Positions 17,309 through 25,735 are shown, counted from the first letter of the stretch. The stretch is DNA of 64,000 nt from JAJRXG01 sp038523965 (GCA_038523965.1 JBCBIX010000003.1:1-64000); one strand, 5' to 3'. Numbers and translations are program-made. Notes: generated from the sequence alone by a model not told the origin.

Positions 17309-17779
17309 ATGGGCCAGCCGAAAGGTTTAGCTGCCATCTCCATCGCTTCGACCCTGGGAGTCGGACTATTACCTGTTGCTCCGGGCACCTGGGGGAGCTT
17401 AGTTGCTATTCCTCTACTTCTTGGGTTGAGTAGTCTTAGCCAATCAGTTCTGGTGTCTGCAGTAGCCATTGTTTTGCTATGTATAATAGGTGTCTGGGCG
17501 ATCGACCATCTTCCAGCGAGCTGGGCGCATGATGATGGTCGCATCGTCATCGACGAGGTCATTGGCATGATGATCACCATGCTCCTATTACCAATGGACT
17601 GGAAAACACTGTTGATCGGATTCATTGCATTTAGAGCTTTTGACATAGCAAAGCCGCTGGGCATTAGACGATTTGATCGACTTGAGTCATCCTGGAGTGT
17701 CCTTTTGGACGATATCGTCGCCGGGATTTATGCCAACATATTGATCCGTGGACTCTTCATAGCTTTGGGATGGACATAG
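17309..17779 (+). CDS. PgpA-family phosphatase, probable phosphatidylinositol-phosphate phosphatase
   Basis: The 156-residue membrane protein matches phosphatidylglycerophosphatase A throughout: LPVAPGTWGS, a central DDGRIVIDEVIGM with the catalytic acidic residues, and FRAFDIAKPLGIRRFDRLESSWSVLLDD with the terminal Asp pair. In E. coli PgpA removes the phosphate from phosphatidylglycerophosphate. Within an inositol-lipid cluster the corresponding substrate would be phosphatidylinositol phosphate, as reported for the related Bacteroides locus. I start at ATG 17309; the in-frame TTG at 17282 lies inside the synthase gene. It overlaps or abuts the GtrA gene. Confidence 0.88.
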   Translation: MGQPKGLAAISIASTLGVGLLPVAPGTWGSLVAIPLLLGLSSLSQSVLVSAVAIVLLCIIGVWAIDHLPASWAHDDGRIVIDEVIGMMITMLLLPMDWKTLLIGFIAFRAFDIAKPLGIRRFDRLESSWSVLLDDIVAGIYANILIRGLFIALGWT

Positions 17780-18186
17780 GTATGACGACTCACTCCAAGG
17801 CTGTACCCTTCGGCATTTCTTTCTTTAGGCATAATGCCACGGCTCTCATGGCAACTGCAGTGGATGCATTCGTTCTCATCGTCTGTCGTGAGATTTTCAT
17901 ATTCCCTATCGTATGGTCTGCCTTCGTCGGTGCAGTTTGTGGTGCTATTGTCGCATTTTTTTTAGGAAGACACTGGGCATATGCAAGCACAGACCACGGT
18001 ATCGGTGGCCAGAGCCTGCGATTTGCGATTACTGTGGCGGGTAGTATCCTTCTGAATACATACGGCGTCTACGTGCTATCAGAAGTACTTCGGGTAGGAC
18101 ACTATACCATAGCTAAATTGGTAACTGCTATAGCGGTCGGTTTCTGCTTCAATTTTCCAATGCAGCGATATTTCGTATTCCGATGA
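17770..18186 (+). CDS. GtrA-family membrane protein
   Basis: The 138-residue protein has four predicted membrane helices (about 24-42, 46-68, 83-107 and 112-132). It also has the GtrA-type GRHWAY segment after the second helix and a closing FNFPMQRYFVFR, typical of the family. GtrA proteins are thought to flip polyprenyl-phosphate sugars. In this operon a role in moving a lipid intermediate across the membrane is plausible, but that is inference. The ATG at 17770 overlaps the phosphatase gene by 10 nt. An ATG at 17782, 2 nt after the stop of that gene, is equally possible. Confidence 0.8.
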   Translation: MDIGMTTHSKAVPFGISFFRHNATALMATAVDAFVLIVCREIFIFPIVWSAFVGAVCGAIVAFFLGRHWAYASTDHGIGGQSLRFAITVAGSILLNTYGVYVLSEVLRVGHYTIAKLVTAIAVGFCFNFPMQRYFVFR

Positions 18187-19067
18187 AGAAGGACAAACGC
18201 AAATATCTCTTCATCATAAATCCTTTTGCCGGGGTGGATAGCAAGGATCGACTTCCTCTGCTTATCGCAGAAAGACTACCTACGGATAGATATGACTGTT
18301 CTATCCAGCACACAGAATATGCTGGCCACGCAACAATAATCGCCAGACAACAAAAGGATAACGGTTATGACGCCATCATCGCAGTCGGCGGGGATGGTAC
18401 AGTGAATGAAGTTGCCGCAGGTCTCATCCATTCCGAGACACCCATGGGCATTATCCCTGGAGGATCTGGAAATGGATTAGCGATGCATCTGGGAATCGGC
18501 CGAAACGCTCGACGAGCACTCCGACTTCTCGGTGACCCAAAAATCAAGCAGATCGATACCGTCCAGATGAACGACCGATTCTTCCTGAATATGGCCGGAG
18601 TCGGAATCGACGGCTTAGTAGCATACAAAACCAAACACAGCACAAAGCGTGGATTCGGAACCTATTTCAGAGGTGCTATCATCGAAAGTGTCAAGTATCA
18701 GAATCGCAGATACACAGTAGACATCGATGGGCAGACCTATACGGGGCGCTTTCTGTCTGTGAATATTGCAAATGGATCCATGTTCGGTTATCACTTCAAG
18801 GTCGCTGCCAAAGCAGATACTGAAGATGGTCTACTTGATGCTGTGATCATACATGACGCCAAGAAGCGGAGCTACTTTGGTAATGCTTGGAGGTTCTGGG
18901 CAGGTACAATGCATCGCAGTAAACTCGCAACCTCCGATCGTGCCTCAGTAATCACGCTAACCACCCACGATAATACGTTCATGCACATCGATGGTGAGGG
19001 ATACCCCTGTGAGCCGGGTACCTTTGAGTTTAGAGTACTTCCCAAATCGCTCAACGTCATTTGTTAA
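18183..19067 (+). CDS. Diacylglycerol/sphingoid-base kinase family protein
   Basis: The 294-residue protein has the lipid-kinase fold signature: INPFAGVDSKDRL near the start, GGDGTVNEVAAG (about 69-80), the glycine-rich PGGSGNGLAMHLGI (about 92-105), and a C-terminal beta domain with DTEDGLLD and HIDGEG. The family includes DgkB, YegS and eukaryotic sphingosine kinases. With an inositol-sphingolipid pathway upstream, phosphorylation of diacylglycerol or ceramide/sphingoid bases is likely. Diacylglycerol would be the by-product of the AUR1-type transfer, so recycling it to phosphatidate is attractive. It overlaps the GtrA gene by 4 nt (ATGA) and is last in the cluster. Confidence 0.88.
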   Translation: MKKDKRKYLFIINPFAGVDSKDRLPLLIAERLPTDRYDCSIQHTEYAGHATIIARQQKDNGYDAIIAVGGDGTVNEVAAGLIHSETPMGIIPGGSGNGLAMHLGIGRNARRALRLLGDPKIKQIDTVQMNDRFFLNMAGVGIDGLVAYKTKHSTKRGFGTYFRGAIIESVKYQNRRYTVDIDGQTYTGRFLSVNIANGSMFGYHFKVAAKADTEDGLLDAVIIHDAKKRSYFGNAWRFWAGTMHRSKLATSDRASVITLTTHDNTFMHIDGEGYPCEPGTFEFRVLPKSLNVIC

Positions 19068-19128
19068 CCAATACTTAGGAAAGGTGCCAACCTGAACCAA
19101 CTGAAGAAGTGGTAATGTTGGAACAGCG

Positions 19129-19136
19129 TAATTTCG
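19129..19136 (+). promoter_or_regulatory. -7 element for the CxxC/DUF4159/MoxR genes
   Basis: TAATTTCG fits TAnnTTYG and ends 6 nt before the ATG at 19143. This suggests that the following three genes form a separate transcript from the lipid cluster. Confidence 0.4.
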
Positions 19137-19142
19137 GACATC

Positions 19143-19601
19143 ATGAGAATTCTACTACCCATATTCTTGATAAGCTTGGTTGCTACCTTAGGACATACCC
19201 AGAGTGAATATGACCTGAGTACCGACGAAAGTGTCTGGAAAACCTTATCCAAAATCACATACAAAAAGGAATACGACGACTTCTTAGGATTCAAGATCGA
19301 CAAGCCGGTATTCGCAGAAGATGTGAAGGCTCTGGAGGGCCAAGAAGTAGTGGTCAAAGGATACATTATTCCGATCGAAGGATATCGCAGTCACCAGGAG
19401 TTTATCTTCTCTGCATATCCATACAACATGTGCTTTTTCTGCGGTGGAGCGGGACCTGAGACAGTGATGGAAGTCGTAAGTATCGAGCCTGTAGAATACA
19501 CTGCTGAACAAGTTGTGCTCAAGGGAAAGCTCGAGCTCAATGCTGACGACATTAACAGACTCATGTATCTGTTAGTGGATGCCGAATTGTCGGAAGAATA
19601 G
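19143..19601 (+). CDS. Exported protein with CFFC motif (DUF3299-like layout)
   Basis: The 152-residue protein begins with a signal peptide (about 1-19, ending LGHTQ). The mature part has a compact beta-rich pattern: VVVKGYIIPIEG (69-80), EFIFSAYPYNMCFFCGGAGPE (86-106, with Cys97 and Cys100), then VVLKGKLEL and a closing helix/strand. A G-Y-x-x-P strand followed by a cysteine motif recalls the DUF3299 OB-fold proteins, in which this region is thought to bind metal. I do not know a function. It lies 9 nt before DUF4159 and two genes before MoxR, so it may serve the same process. Confidence 0.7.
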   Translation: MRILLPIFLISLVATLGHTQSEYDLSTDESVWKTLSKITYKKEYDDFLGFKIDKPVFAEDVKALEGQEVVVKGYIIPIEGYRSHQEFIFSAYPYNMCFFCGGAGPETVMEVVSIEPVEYTAEQVVLKGKLELNADDINRLMYLLVDAELSEE

Positions 19602-19610
19602 GACTGATCG

Positions 19611-20225
19611 ATGTCAGGATTTACGTTCACAAGACTCATGTATGAAAGTGGAGACTGGGATGTAGATCAACGCATGCCTTCCAATCTCCTGCATTCTTTG
19701 ATCGAGTACACGACGATTCCCGTAGATACAGAGGAGAAGATCGTGCCGCTATCGAGTCAGGAGATCTTCCAATCACCTTTCGCCTACATCGCAGGGCACA
19801 GGTTAGTTCAGTTCACAAAGCAAGAACGAGCCAATTTTGAAGCATACGTGAGAAGAGGTGGGTTTGTATTTGCAGATGACTGTAATCATGATATTGATGG
19901 TCTGTTTGCGAAGTCGTTTGAAGCTCAGATGGAGGAACTCTTCGGACCAGAGTCGTTACAAAAAATACCCAACGATCATTATCTCTACCGCTCTTTCTTT
20001 GAGTTTGATGGACCTCCAACAACGTCGCAAGAGCTCAATGGATGGGGAGATGATCTTGTACATGACTATCTCAAAGCTATCATCATCAATGATCGTATCG
20101 GAGTACTATACTCTAACAAGGACTACGGATGCGAGTGGGATTACGACTTCCGTAATAAGAGATGGTACAAGAATGATAACACTAAGTTTGGGGTTAACAT
20201 CGTCATGTACGCCATGACTGCTTAA
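19611..20225 (+). CDS. DUF4159-domain protein
   Basis: The 204-residue protein fits DUF4159: it starts FTFTRLMYESGDWDVDQ, has GHRLVQFTKQERANFEAYVRRGGFVFADDCNHD (about 63-96) and ends GVNIVMYAMTA. The fold of this domain resembles glutamine-amidotransferase-like/ThuA-type modules, with the RRGGF.FADD stretch as the core strand. No catalytic assignment is safe. In Bacteroidota these proteins usually travel with MoxR and DUF58/von Willebrand-domain genes. Here MoxR follows 26 nt downstream but the rest of that set is absent. No signal peptide is visible with the ATG at 19611. Confidence 0.82.
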   Translation: MSGFTFTRLMYESGDWDVDQRMPSNLLHSLIEYTTIPVDTEEKIVPLSSQEIFQSPFAYIAGHRLVQFTKQERANFEAYVRRGGFVFADDCNHDIDGLFAKSFEAQMEELFGPESLQKIPNDHYLYRSFFEFDGPPTTSQELNGWGDDLVHDYLKAIIINDRIGVLYSNKDYGCEWDYDFRNKRWYKNDNTKFGVNIVMYAMTA

Positions 20226-20251
20226 CCTCAACCTACAACTACCTTCTCCTT

Positions 20252-21226
20252 TTGGACAAATCGCAGATCGAAGCACTCATCCAGAAACTCCCAACACTCA
20301 AGAAGGAGATCGGGAAGGTCATCGTTGGCCAGTCTACTGTCATCGACCAATTGATTATCGGGATGATCGCTGGCGGTCATGTTTTACTCGAAGGGGTACC
20401 TGGACTGGCCAAGACGCTGATGATTCGTTCTCTATCAGAGGTTGTAGGCGTATCCTTTAATCGCATCCAGTTCACGCCAGACCTTATGCCAACGGATATC
20501 CTCGGAACTGAACTCCTTGAGGAAGACGATGAAGGAAAACGTCACTTTAGATTTGTCAAAGGGCCTGTGTTTACGAACATTCTATTGGCTGATGAAATCA
20601 ACCGGACACCGCCAAAGACTCAGTCAGCGCTGCTACAGGTGATGCAAGAGTATCAGGTCACCTACGGAGGCCAACGACATGAACTTCCACGGCCTTTTTT
20701 TCTATTGGCCACTCAGAATCCAATCGAACAGTCGGGCACGTTTCCGCTACCGGAGGCGCAGGTCGACCGCTTTCTGCTCTACGTACAAGTCGGCTACCCG
20801 TCTGAAGCGGAGGAAGCCCAGATCCTACGTGTTACGACGAGTGATCGCTCAGAGACTCTTCGTCCGATACTTGAGGCAAGCGATATCATGAATCTTCAAG
20901 ACCTCTGTAGACAAGTCACCATAGCCGATGAACTTGTCACTGCCATCAATAGACTTGTTCGATCCACACGTCCGGCCCCGAGTGCATCTACCATGGTTGG
21001 CAAGTACATCGATTGGGGCGCGGGACCTCGCGCAGGCCAAGCGCTGATCCTGGCAGCTAAGGCTTGTGCTCTATTGCAGGGTCGTTATGCCGTGATTCCT
21101 TCCGATATCCGTGACATGTCATTCCCAGCTCTTCGTCATCGCCTCTTGCTTAATTATCAAGCGAATGCTGATGGTATAAGCACGGAGGATATCATCCAAA
21201 CTCTTCTTGACAAGGTGAATCTGTAG
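20252..21226 (+). CDS. MoxR-family AAA+ ATPase
   Basis: The 324-residue cytoplasmic ATPase has the MoxR hallmarks: VGQ near residue 24, Walker A GVPGLAKT (about 48-55), Walker B NILLADEINRTPPKTQSALLQVMQE (about 108-132), and sensor region FFLLATQNPIEQSGTFPLPEAQVDRFL. MoxR proteins act as chaperones for maturation of metal- or von Willebrand-domain complexes. The start must be the TTG at 20252 or similar, because no ATG lies between the upstream stop and the conserved N-terminus. No DUF58 gene follows. Confidence 0.93.
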   Translation: MDKSQIEALIQKLPTLKKEIGKVIVGQSTVIDQLIIGMIAGGHVLLEGVPGLAKTLMIRSLSEVVGVSFNRIQFTPDLMPTDILGTELLEEDDEGKRHFRFVKGPVFTNILLADEINRTPPKTQSALLQVMQEYQVTYGGQRHELPRPFFLLATQNPIEQSGTFPLPEAQVDRFLLYVQVGYPSEAEEAQILRVTTSDRSETLRPILEASDIMNLQDLCRQVTIADELVTAINRLVRSTRPAPSASTMVGKYIDWGAGPRAGQALILAAKACALLQGRYAVIPSDIRDMSFPALRHRLLLNYQANADGISTEDIIQTLLDKVNL

Positions 21227-21241
21227 GCTCGGGGGGGTGTC

Positions 21242-21258
21242 CAGATTATTTTAATCTG
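21242..21258. repeat. Inverted repeat before the TolC-like gene
   Basis: CAGATTA-TTT-TAATCTG is a perfect 7-bp inverted repeat in the 144-nt gap after MoxR. A run of seven G (21231-21237) precedes it and CCAAAATTGG follows at 21260-21269. It lacks a T-tract and is AT-rich, so an operator for the efflux genes is more likely than a terminator. No regulator is adjacent. Confidence 0.35.
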
Positions 21259-21370
21259 TCCAAAATTGGGATTCATATAATTTACCCGTCCACAGATCGA
21301 GTGCCTTTTACCTTAGCTCTCACTCTGCGGATGATGAGTCTGTAGCTGTAATCATTCAGAAGATGACATT

Positions 21371-22798
21371 ATGAGAAACTACCTATTACTGATTGTCTTG
21401 TTCACTGGTTCGCTCGCTGCCAAAGCACAAGAAACGTGGAGCCTGGAGCGCTGCATCGTGTATGCCATCGAGCACTCTGTCGATATGCAGCAGGCAGACT
21501 ACGCCATCGCAGATGCCGACATTATCAATGATCTCAATCGACAGCAGCGATACCCTAATCTTACTGCGGGCACAAATGCCTTTTGGAATACTGGACGGAC
21601 GGTGGACCCGACTACGAATGATTTCATATCGACAACCTTTTTCTCTAATGGCCTTCAATTGAATACTGGTGTGACCCTTTTTAACGGGGGGCGGATTAAC
21701 AATACGATCAAACAAGGCCAACTGTCTCAGGAAGCAGCACAAGAAGACAAGGCATCGACGATTAACACGATCACACTCAATGTGCTGGCAGCATATTTTG
21801 AGGCTCTATTCGCTCAAGATGATCTCGTAAATCAAACGGTCCAACGCAAGACCATCGTCGATCAGATCGATCAGATGAACAAAATGGTCGAAGCCGGAAC
21901 AAGGGCGAAATTCGAAATCTATGATCTCGAAGCACAACTGGCTCAAGCAGATCAATCTGTCACCTTAGCACAAAACCGAATCGATCTTGCCATAATTAGC
22001 CTCAAGGGAGTGATGAATCTCGACTCGCAGGATCCCATGGAGCTAACTGAGCCACCAGTCGATCAGGCAGTCTACTCTGATCTAACCACGGCATCATTCG
22101 AAGAAATATTAGATCGGGTCATAGCAGCTCGACCAGAACTCAGAGCATTTGATCTCCGCGTCCAGAGTGCAGAACTGGGAGTAGACCTTGCTAAGGCAGA
22201 TCTCTATCCCTCACTGACGTTTGGGGTTTCTTTCTCTTCTAATTTCTCGAATCAGTTCAAGCAGGCATCAGAGGACGGCTCCATCGTCCGAGTGGACCAA
22301 AATGTTTTTCTCAATGGTAATCCTGCGACTATTGGAACGGACCAGTTCATTCCGAGCAGTGTCTCCACCCTACCATGGGCTGATCAAATCGATGAGAATA
22401 AGTCTCTCGGCTTCGGATTTAATCTGAATATCCCAATCTACAATCGGAATCAAACCAAAGGAGGCATCAATAGAGCTAAACTCAATGTTCTCAACCAACA
22501 AGCGGAACGCGAGCGATACTCTATCAATCTTCGCAATACACTCGGCGGCCTCATTACTGATGTCAAGGCTGCCGAACGTGCCCTTGAAGCAACAGACAAG
22601 GTGCTTGAGGCTCGTCAGATATCGTTTGAGAATGCTGAAAAAAGATTCAATCTTGGCGCGATCAACTCATTCGACTACACTAATATCCAAGATCAGCTGA
22701 ACCAAGCGAAGACCCAGCAAATCATCGCCAAGTATGACTACATGCTCAAGGTCAAGGTACTGGACTTCTATCAGGGATATCCTGTCTCTCTCAACTAA
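21371..22798 (+). CDS. TolC-family outer-membrane efflux protein
   Basis: The 475-residue protein has a signal peptide (about 1-19, ending AKAQ) and two repeated helical/barrel halves. The first runs from WSLERCIVYAIEHSVDMQQADY through LQLNTGVTLFNGGRINNTIKQGQ; the second contains RPELRAFDLRVQSAELGVDLAKADLYPSLTFGVSFS and a final LGAINSFDYTNIQDQLNQAKTQ. This is the outer-membrane channel of a type I or tripartite efflux pump. The membrane-fusion protein follows 15 nt downstream, and a MacB-like permease lies 5 kb away on the opposite strand. Confidence 0.92.
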   Translation: MRNYLLLIVLFTGSLAAKAQETWSLERCIVYAIEHSVDMQQADYAIADADIINDLNRQQRYPNLTAGTNAFWNTGRTVDPTTNDFISTTFFSNGLQLNTGVTLFNGGRINNTIKQGQLSQEAAQEDKASTINTITLNVLAAYFEALFAQDDLVNQTVQRKTIVDQIDQMNKMVEAGTRAKFEIYDLEAQLAQADQSVTLAQNRIDLAIISLKGVMNLDSQDPMELTEPPVDQAVYSDLTTASFEEILDRVIAARPELRAFDLRVQSAELGVDLAKADLYPSLTFGVSFSSNFSNQFKQASEDGSIVRVDQNVFLNGNPATIGTDQFIPSSVSTLPWADQIDENKSLGFGFNLNIPIYNRNQTKGGINRAKLNVLNQQAERERYSINLRNTLGGLITDVKAAERALEATDKVLEARQISFENAEKRFNLGAINSFDYTNIQDQLNQAKTQQIIAKYDYMLKVKVLDFYQGYPVSLN

Positions 22799-22813
22799 CT
22801 AACAATATCTGTC

Positions 22814-24178
22814 ATGGCACGTAAGAAGAAGAAAAGAAGAAGATGGCTCATACCAGTACTTCTGCTGCTCATACTGGGCATCGTCGGAGCAGTCGTCTGG
22901 CGCAATAACAATGCTCCCAAGGGTCAAGAGGTCGAAACCGAAAAGTCCACGTCAAGAACACTTAAGGAGGTGGTAAGTGCAAGTGGTCGAATCTATCCAG
23001 AGAAGGAAGTTGTTATAAGTTCAGATGTATCTGGAGAAATTGTCGAGTTGTACATCGAGGAAGGAGACTCTATAGCGGCGGGAACAACACTTCTCAAGAT
23101 CGATCCGGAGGCTTACGTCTCCGCGGTACAACGCGGTCAGGCAGATCTTAACAATGCAAAAGCAAGTGCTGCACAATCTCGAGCTCAGATCGAAACCAAT
23201 CGCGCACAACGCGAAGAATTCACCACTCAGCTCACGCAGGCAAAACGCGTACATACCCGTAACGAACAGTTGTTTAAAGACGGCATCATCTCACAAGCTG
23301 ACTATGATCAATCCCTGGCAGCAGTCGAACAAGCACAAGCAAGTATTCGCTCTGCTGAAGCTAACATCCGAGCGGCTCAGGAAAATGTTAAAGGCGCAGA
23401 ATTCAGGGTCAAAAGCAGTGAGGCGACGCTTAGTGAACTTAATACAAATCTACGCCGCACAACCATCAAGGCTCCGAATAGTGGCATCATCACCAGTCTC
23501 TCGGTAGAGCAGGGCGAACGTGTCGTTGGTACTGCGCAGATGGCAGGTACTGAGATTATGCGAATCTCAGATCTCAGCACAATGGAAGCTCAAGTTGAGG
23601 TTAGTGAGAATGACATTATTAAGGTGGCCATTGGCGACGAAGTAGAAGTCGAAGTTGATGCCTATGTGGATAAAAAATTCAGAGGCTATGTCTCGGAAAT
23701 TGCCAATAGCGCGACCAACGTGGCCGGTACAACGTCAGCAACTGCTACTCTTAACACTGATCAAGTCACCAACTTCATCGTGAAGATTCGTCTTGATCCC
23801 GCATCCTACCAGGAGGAGGTGCGCAGTGGTATTCGATACCCATTTCGACCTGGGATGTCCGCATCAGTAGATATCGTCACCGAGATCAAATCTGATATCC
23901 TGACAGTGCCTATCCAAGCAGTCTCTGTGCGCATGGATGAGGAGGACGAAGAGCAAGAAGAGTACGATGAAGTCGTCTTCGCCTATGAGGCAGATACTGC
24001 TCGAATGATCAAAGTCTCAACAGGCATTCAGGATGACGAATACATTGAGATTACATCAGGACTGGATGCAGACATAGAGGTAATTAGTGGACCATATGTG
24101 GCTATTTCTAAGGTGCTCAAGGACGGATCAGAGCTGCGAAAAAAGGAGGAAGAAGGTCCAAAAGATGGCAAAAAGTAG
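22814..24178 (+). CDS. Periplasmic adaptor (membrane-fusion protein) of a MacA/RND-type efflux system
   Basis: The 454-residue protein starts with a very basic segment (KKKKRRR) and one membrane anchor (about 12-28). A split lipoyl domain flanks a long coiled-coil hairpin (about 95-220, rich in Ala, Gln and Glu). Then come a beta-barrel domain and a membrane-proximal domain. IKAPNSGIITSLSVEQGERVVGT is the second lipoyl half. It should link an inner-membrane transporter to the TolC-like channel encoded just upstream. The C-terminus is acidic and ends in a Lys/Glu-rich tail. It overlaps the next gene by 14 nt. Confidence 0.9.
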   Translation: MARKKKKRRRWLIPVLLLLILGIVGAVVWRNNNAPKGQEVETEKSTSRTLKEVVSASGRIYPEKEVVISSDVSGEIVELYIEEGDSIAAGTTLLKIDPEAYVSAVQRGQADLNNAKASAAQSRAQIETNRAQREEFTTQLTQAKRVHTRNEQLFKDGIISQADYDQSLAAVEQAQASIRSAEANIRAAQENVKGAEFRVKSSEATLSELNTNLRRTTIKAPNSGIITSLSVEQGERVVGTAQMAGTEIMRISDLSTMEAQVEVSENDIIKVAIGDEVEVEVDAYVDKKFRGYVSEIANSATNVAGTTSATATLNTDQVTNFIVKIRLDPASYQEEVRSGIRYPFRPGMSASVDIVTEIKSDILTVPIQAVSVRMDEEDEEQEEYDEVVFAYEADTARMIKVSTGIQDDEYIEITSGLDADIEVISGPYVAISKVLKDGSELRKKEEEGPKDGKK

Positions 24179-24791
24179 TGGCCCAACACACAGGGCCGCT
24201 CTCATCATCTTCGTGCGTAAACCAGAGTTAGGCAAAGTAAAGACAAGGCTTGCTGCAGCTGTCGGTGACACGGAGGCACTACGGATCTATAAAGCCCTCT
24301 TACGTCATACCAAGATAGTCACCTCAGAGATCAATGCCGATGTTTTCATCTACTATCATGGCGGTCTCGAAGAGGATGATGAATGGGGAATCGATTCAAC
24401 TATCCATCGAAGGTCACAAGCAAAAGGTGGATTAGGAGACAAGTTAAGACATGCCTTCACCGAGGTGCTCTCCGATTATAAGGTGGCTCTGGTGATAGGG
24501 AGTGACTGTGCCCAACTTCGTTCGGCACATATCGCATCAGCCATCAATGGATTAGAGACTTACGATACGGTCATCGGGCCTACACTTGATGGGGGATACT
24601 ATCTTCTCGGTATCAAGGATTTGGCAGTGGACCTATTCAGCGATATGCCTTGGAGTACAGAAGATGTTCTACCAGTCACCATCAGCCGGCTGGAGAGGAA
24701 TGGCAGAACCTATTTATGCTTAGATGAGCTCTCTGATATCGATCACATCAAAGACTGGGAGATGTACGGTAAGTCGTACATCTTAGCGTAA
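24165..24791 (+). CDS. DUF2064 / TIGR04282-family glycosyltransferase-like protein
   Basis: The 208-residue protein has a nucleotide-diphospho-sugar transferase fold: IIFVRKPELGKVKTRLAA near the N-terminus, LVIGSDCAQLRS as the DxD-like metal site region, and VIGPTLDGGYYLLGI. These match TIGR04282 (arsenosugar-cluster-type glycosyltransferase, DUF2064). The sugar donor and acceptor are unknown. I start at the ATG at 24165, which overlaps the efflux adaptor by 14 nt; the longer frame from 24087 adds residues unlike the family. The methyltransferase-like gene follows with a TAATG overlap. Confidence 0.85.
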   Translation: MAKSSGPTHRAALIIFVRKPELGKVKTRLAAAVGDTEALRIYKALLRHTKIVTSEINADVFIYYHGGLEEDDEWGIDSTIHRRSQAKGGLGDKLRHAFTEVLSDYKVALVIGSDCAQLRSAHIASAINGLETYDTVIGPTLDGGYYLLGIKDLAVDLFSDMPWSTEDVLPVTISRLERNGRTYLCLDELSDIDHIKDWEMYGKSYILA

Positions 24792-25633
24792 TGCGCGATT
24801 TCCTCAGGAACATTGTCCACTTCCTTGGTTCATCTCGACGGACCTACCACCTTGACTATGCGGATCATATCGATGTCCGTTATAATGTTCCTCGGAAGCA
24901 ACTCAAGCTACTGTACGCGCAGATAGATCAGTATCGATCGGATTACGCAGAGCTCCTACGTGCATTTCTTCAGTACACAGCTGACCTTCTGGAGATACCG
25001 TTAGAAAAGAATAACACCTATGGGATTTATTGGAAAAATGGATATCTGCCTGGTCTCGATATCGTTACTCTGTATGGTATGATTCGTGAGCATAGACCAC
25101 ATCGCTATGTTGAGATTGGATCAGGGTACAGTACTTGGACCGTTCATCGTGCCCGCATGGATGGACAGACAGGCCTCCATATTACTTCGATCGATCCGGA
25201 ACCTCGCAGCCATGTTTCTACGATCAGTGATGAGGTCCATCGGGTTGGTTTAGAAGACCTGGATCTGTCTGTGCTTGATGTTCTCGAACCTGGTGACATA
25301 CTTTTTCTTGATGGATCGCACCGCTTGCTACCTAACAGTGACTGTACAGTGTTCTTCATGGAGGTGCTGCCTCGTCTACGTCCCGGTGTTCTGGTTCACG
25401 TGCATGATGTCTACCTGCCTTACGACTATCCAAAGTTCATGGTCGACAGACTCTATAATGAGCAATATGCGCTGGCTATCTTCCTTCAACAATCCAGCTC
25501 CGAGATCGTCCTTCCAAACTACTTCATCTCACAGGATGAGGTCTTGGCAGAAATCATTGCCCCGATATGGCAAGGCGATATGATGGCAAGCGTTGAGCAG
25601 CATGGAGGCTCATTTTGGTTCAAGGTGGGATAG
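24791..25633 (+). CDS. Class I SAM-dependent methyltransferase-like protein
   Basis: The 280-residue protein carries Rossmann-type methyltransferase motifs: motif I VEIGSGYST (about 107-115), an acidic motif II ITSIDPEPR, FLDGSH (about 176-181) and HVHDV (about 206-210). The pattern matches the Methyltransf_24-like group often found near sugar- or polysaccharide-modifying enzymes. The first 95 residues are a helical, charged N-terminal region. The acceptor cannot be inferred. It overlaps the preceding glycosyltransferase gene by 1 nt, so the two are probably translated together and may act on the same molecule. Confidence 0.78.
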   Translation: MRDFLRNIVHFLGSSRRTYHLDYADHIDVRYNVPRKQLKLLYAQIDQYRSDYAELLRAFLQYTADLLEIPLEKNNTYGIYWKNGYLPGLDIVTLYGMIREHRPHRYVEIGSGYSTWTVHRARMDGQTGLHITSIDPEPRSHVSTISDEVHRVGLEDLDLSVLDVLEPGDILFLDGSHRLLPNSDCTVFFMEVLPRLRPGVLVHVHDVYLPYDYPKFMVDRLYNEQYALAIFLQQSSSEIVLPNYFISQDEVLAEIIAPIWQGDMMASVEQHGGSFWFKVG

Positions 25634-25664
25634 GACGACATGGTAGACTACTGCAGCAATTCGC

Positions 25665-25686
25665 GCTGTTAAGCCGCTGTTAAGCC
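25665..25686. repeat. Tandem 11-bp repeat, Pho-box-like, before the two-component genes
   Basis: GCTGTTAAGCC occurs twice in exact tandem (25665-25675 and 25676-25686). CTGTTAA spaced 4 nt from a second CTGTTAA has the 7+4 geometry bound by OmpR/PhoB-family regulators. It lies about 36 nt upstream of the -7 element of the kinase/regulator operon, so it may be an autoregulatory site. Confidence 0.5.
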
Positions 25687-25722
25687 ATCCCGCGTGCGTC
25701 TTCTGCAGGTGTAGTTCTGGGC

Positions 25723-25730
25723 TACCTTCG
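25723..25730 (+). promoter_or_regulatory. -7 element of the two-component operon
   Basis: TACCTTCG, a TAnnTTYG word, ends 5 nt before the ATG at 25736, giving an almost leaderless transcript. Confidence 0.5.
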
Positions 25731-25735
25731 CTGCC

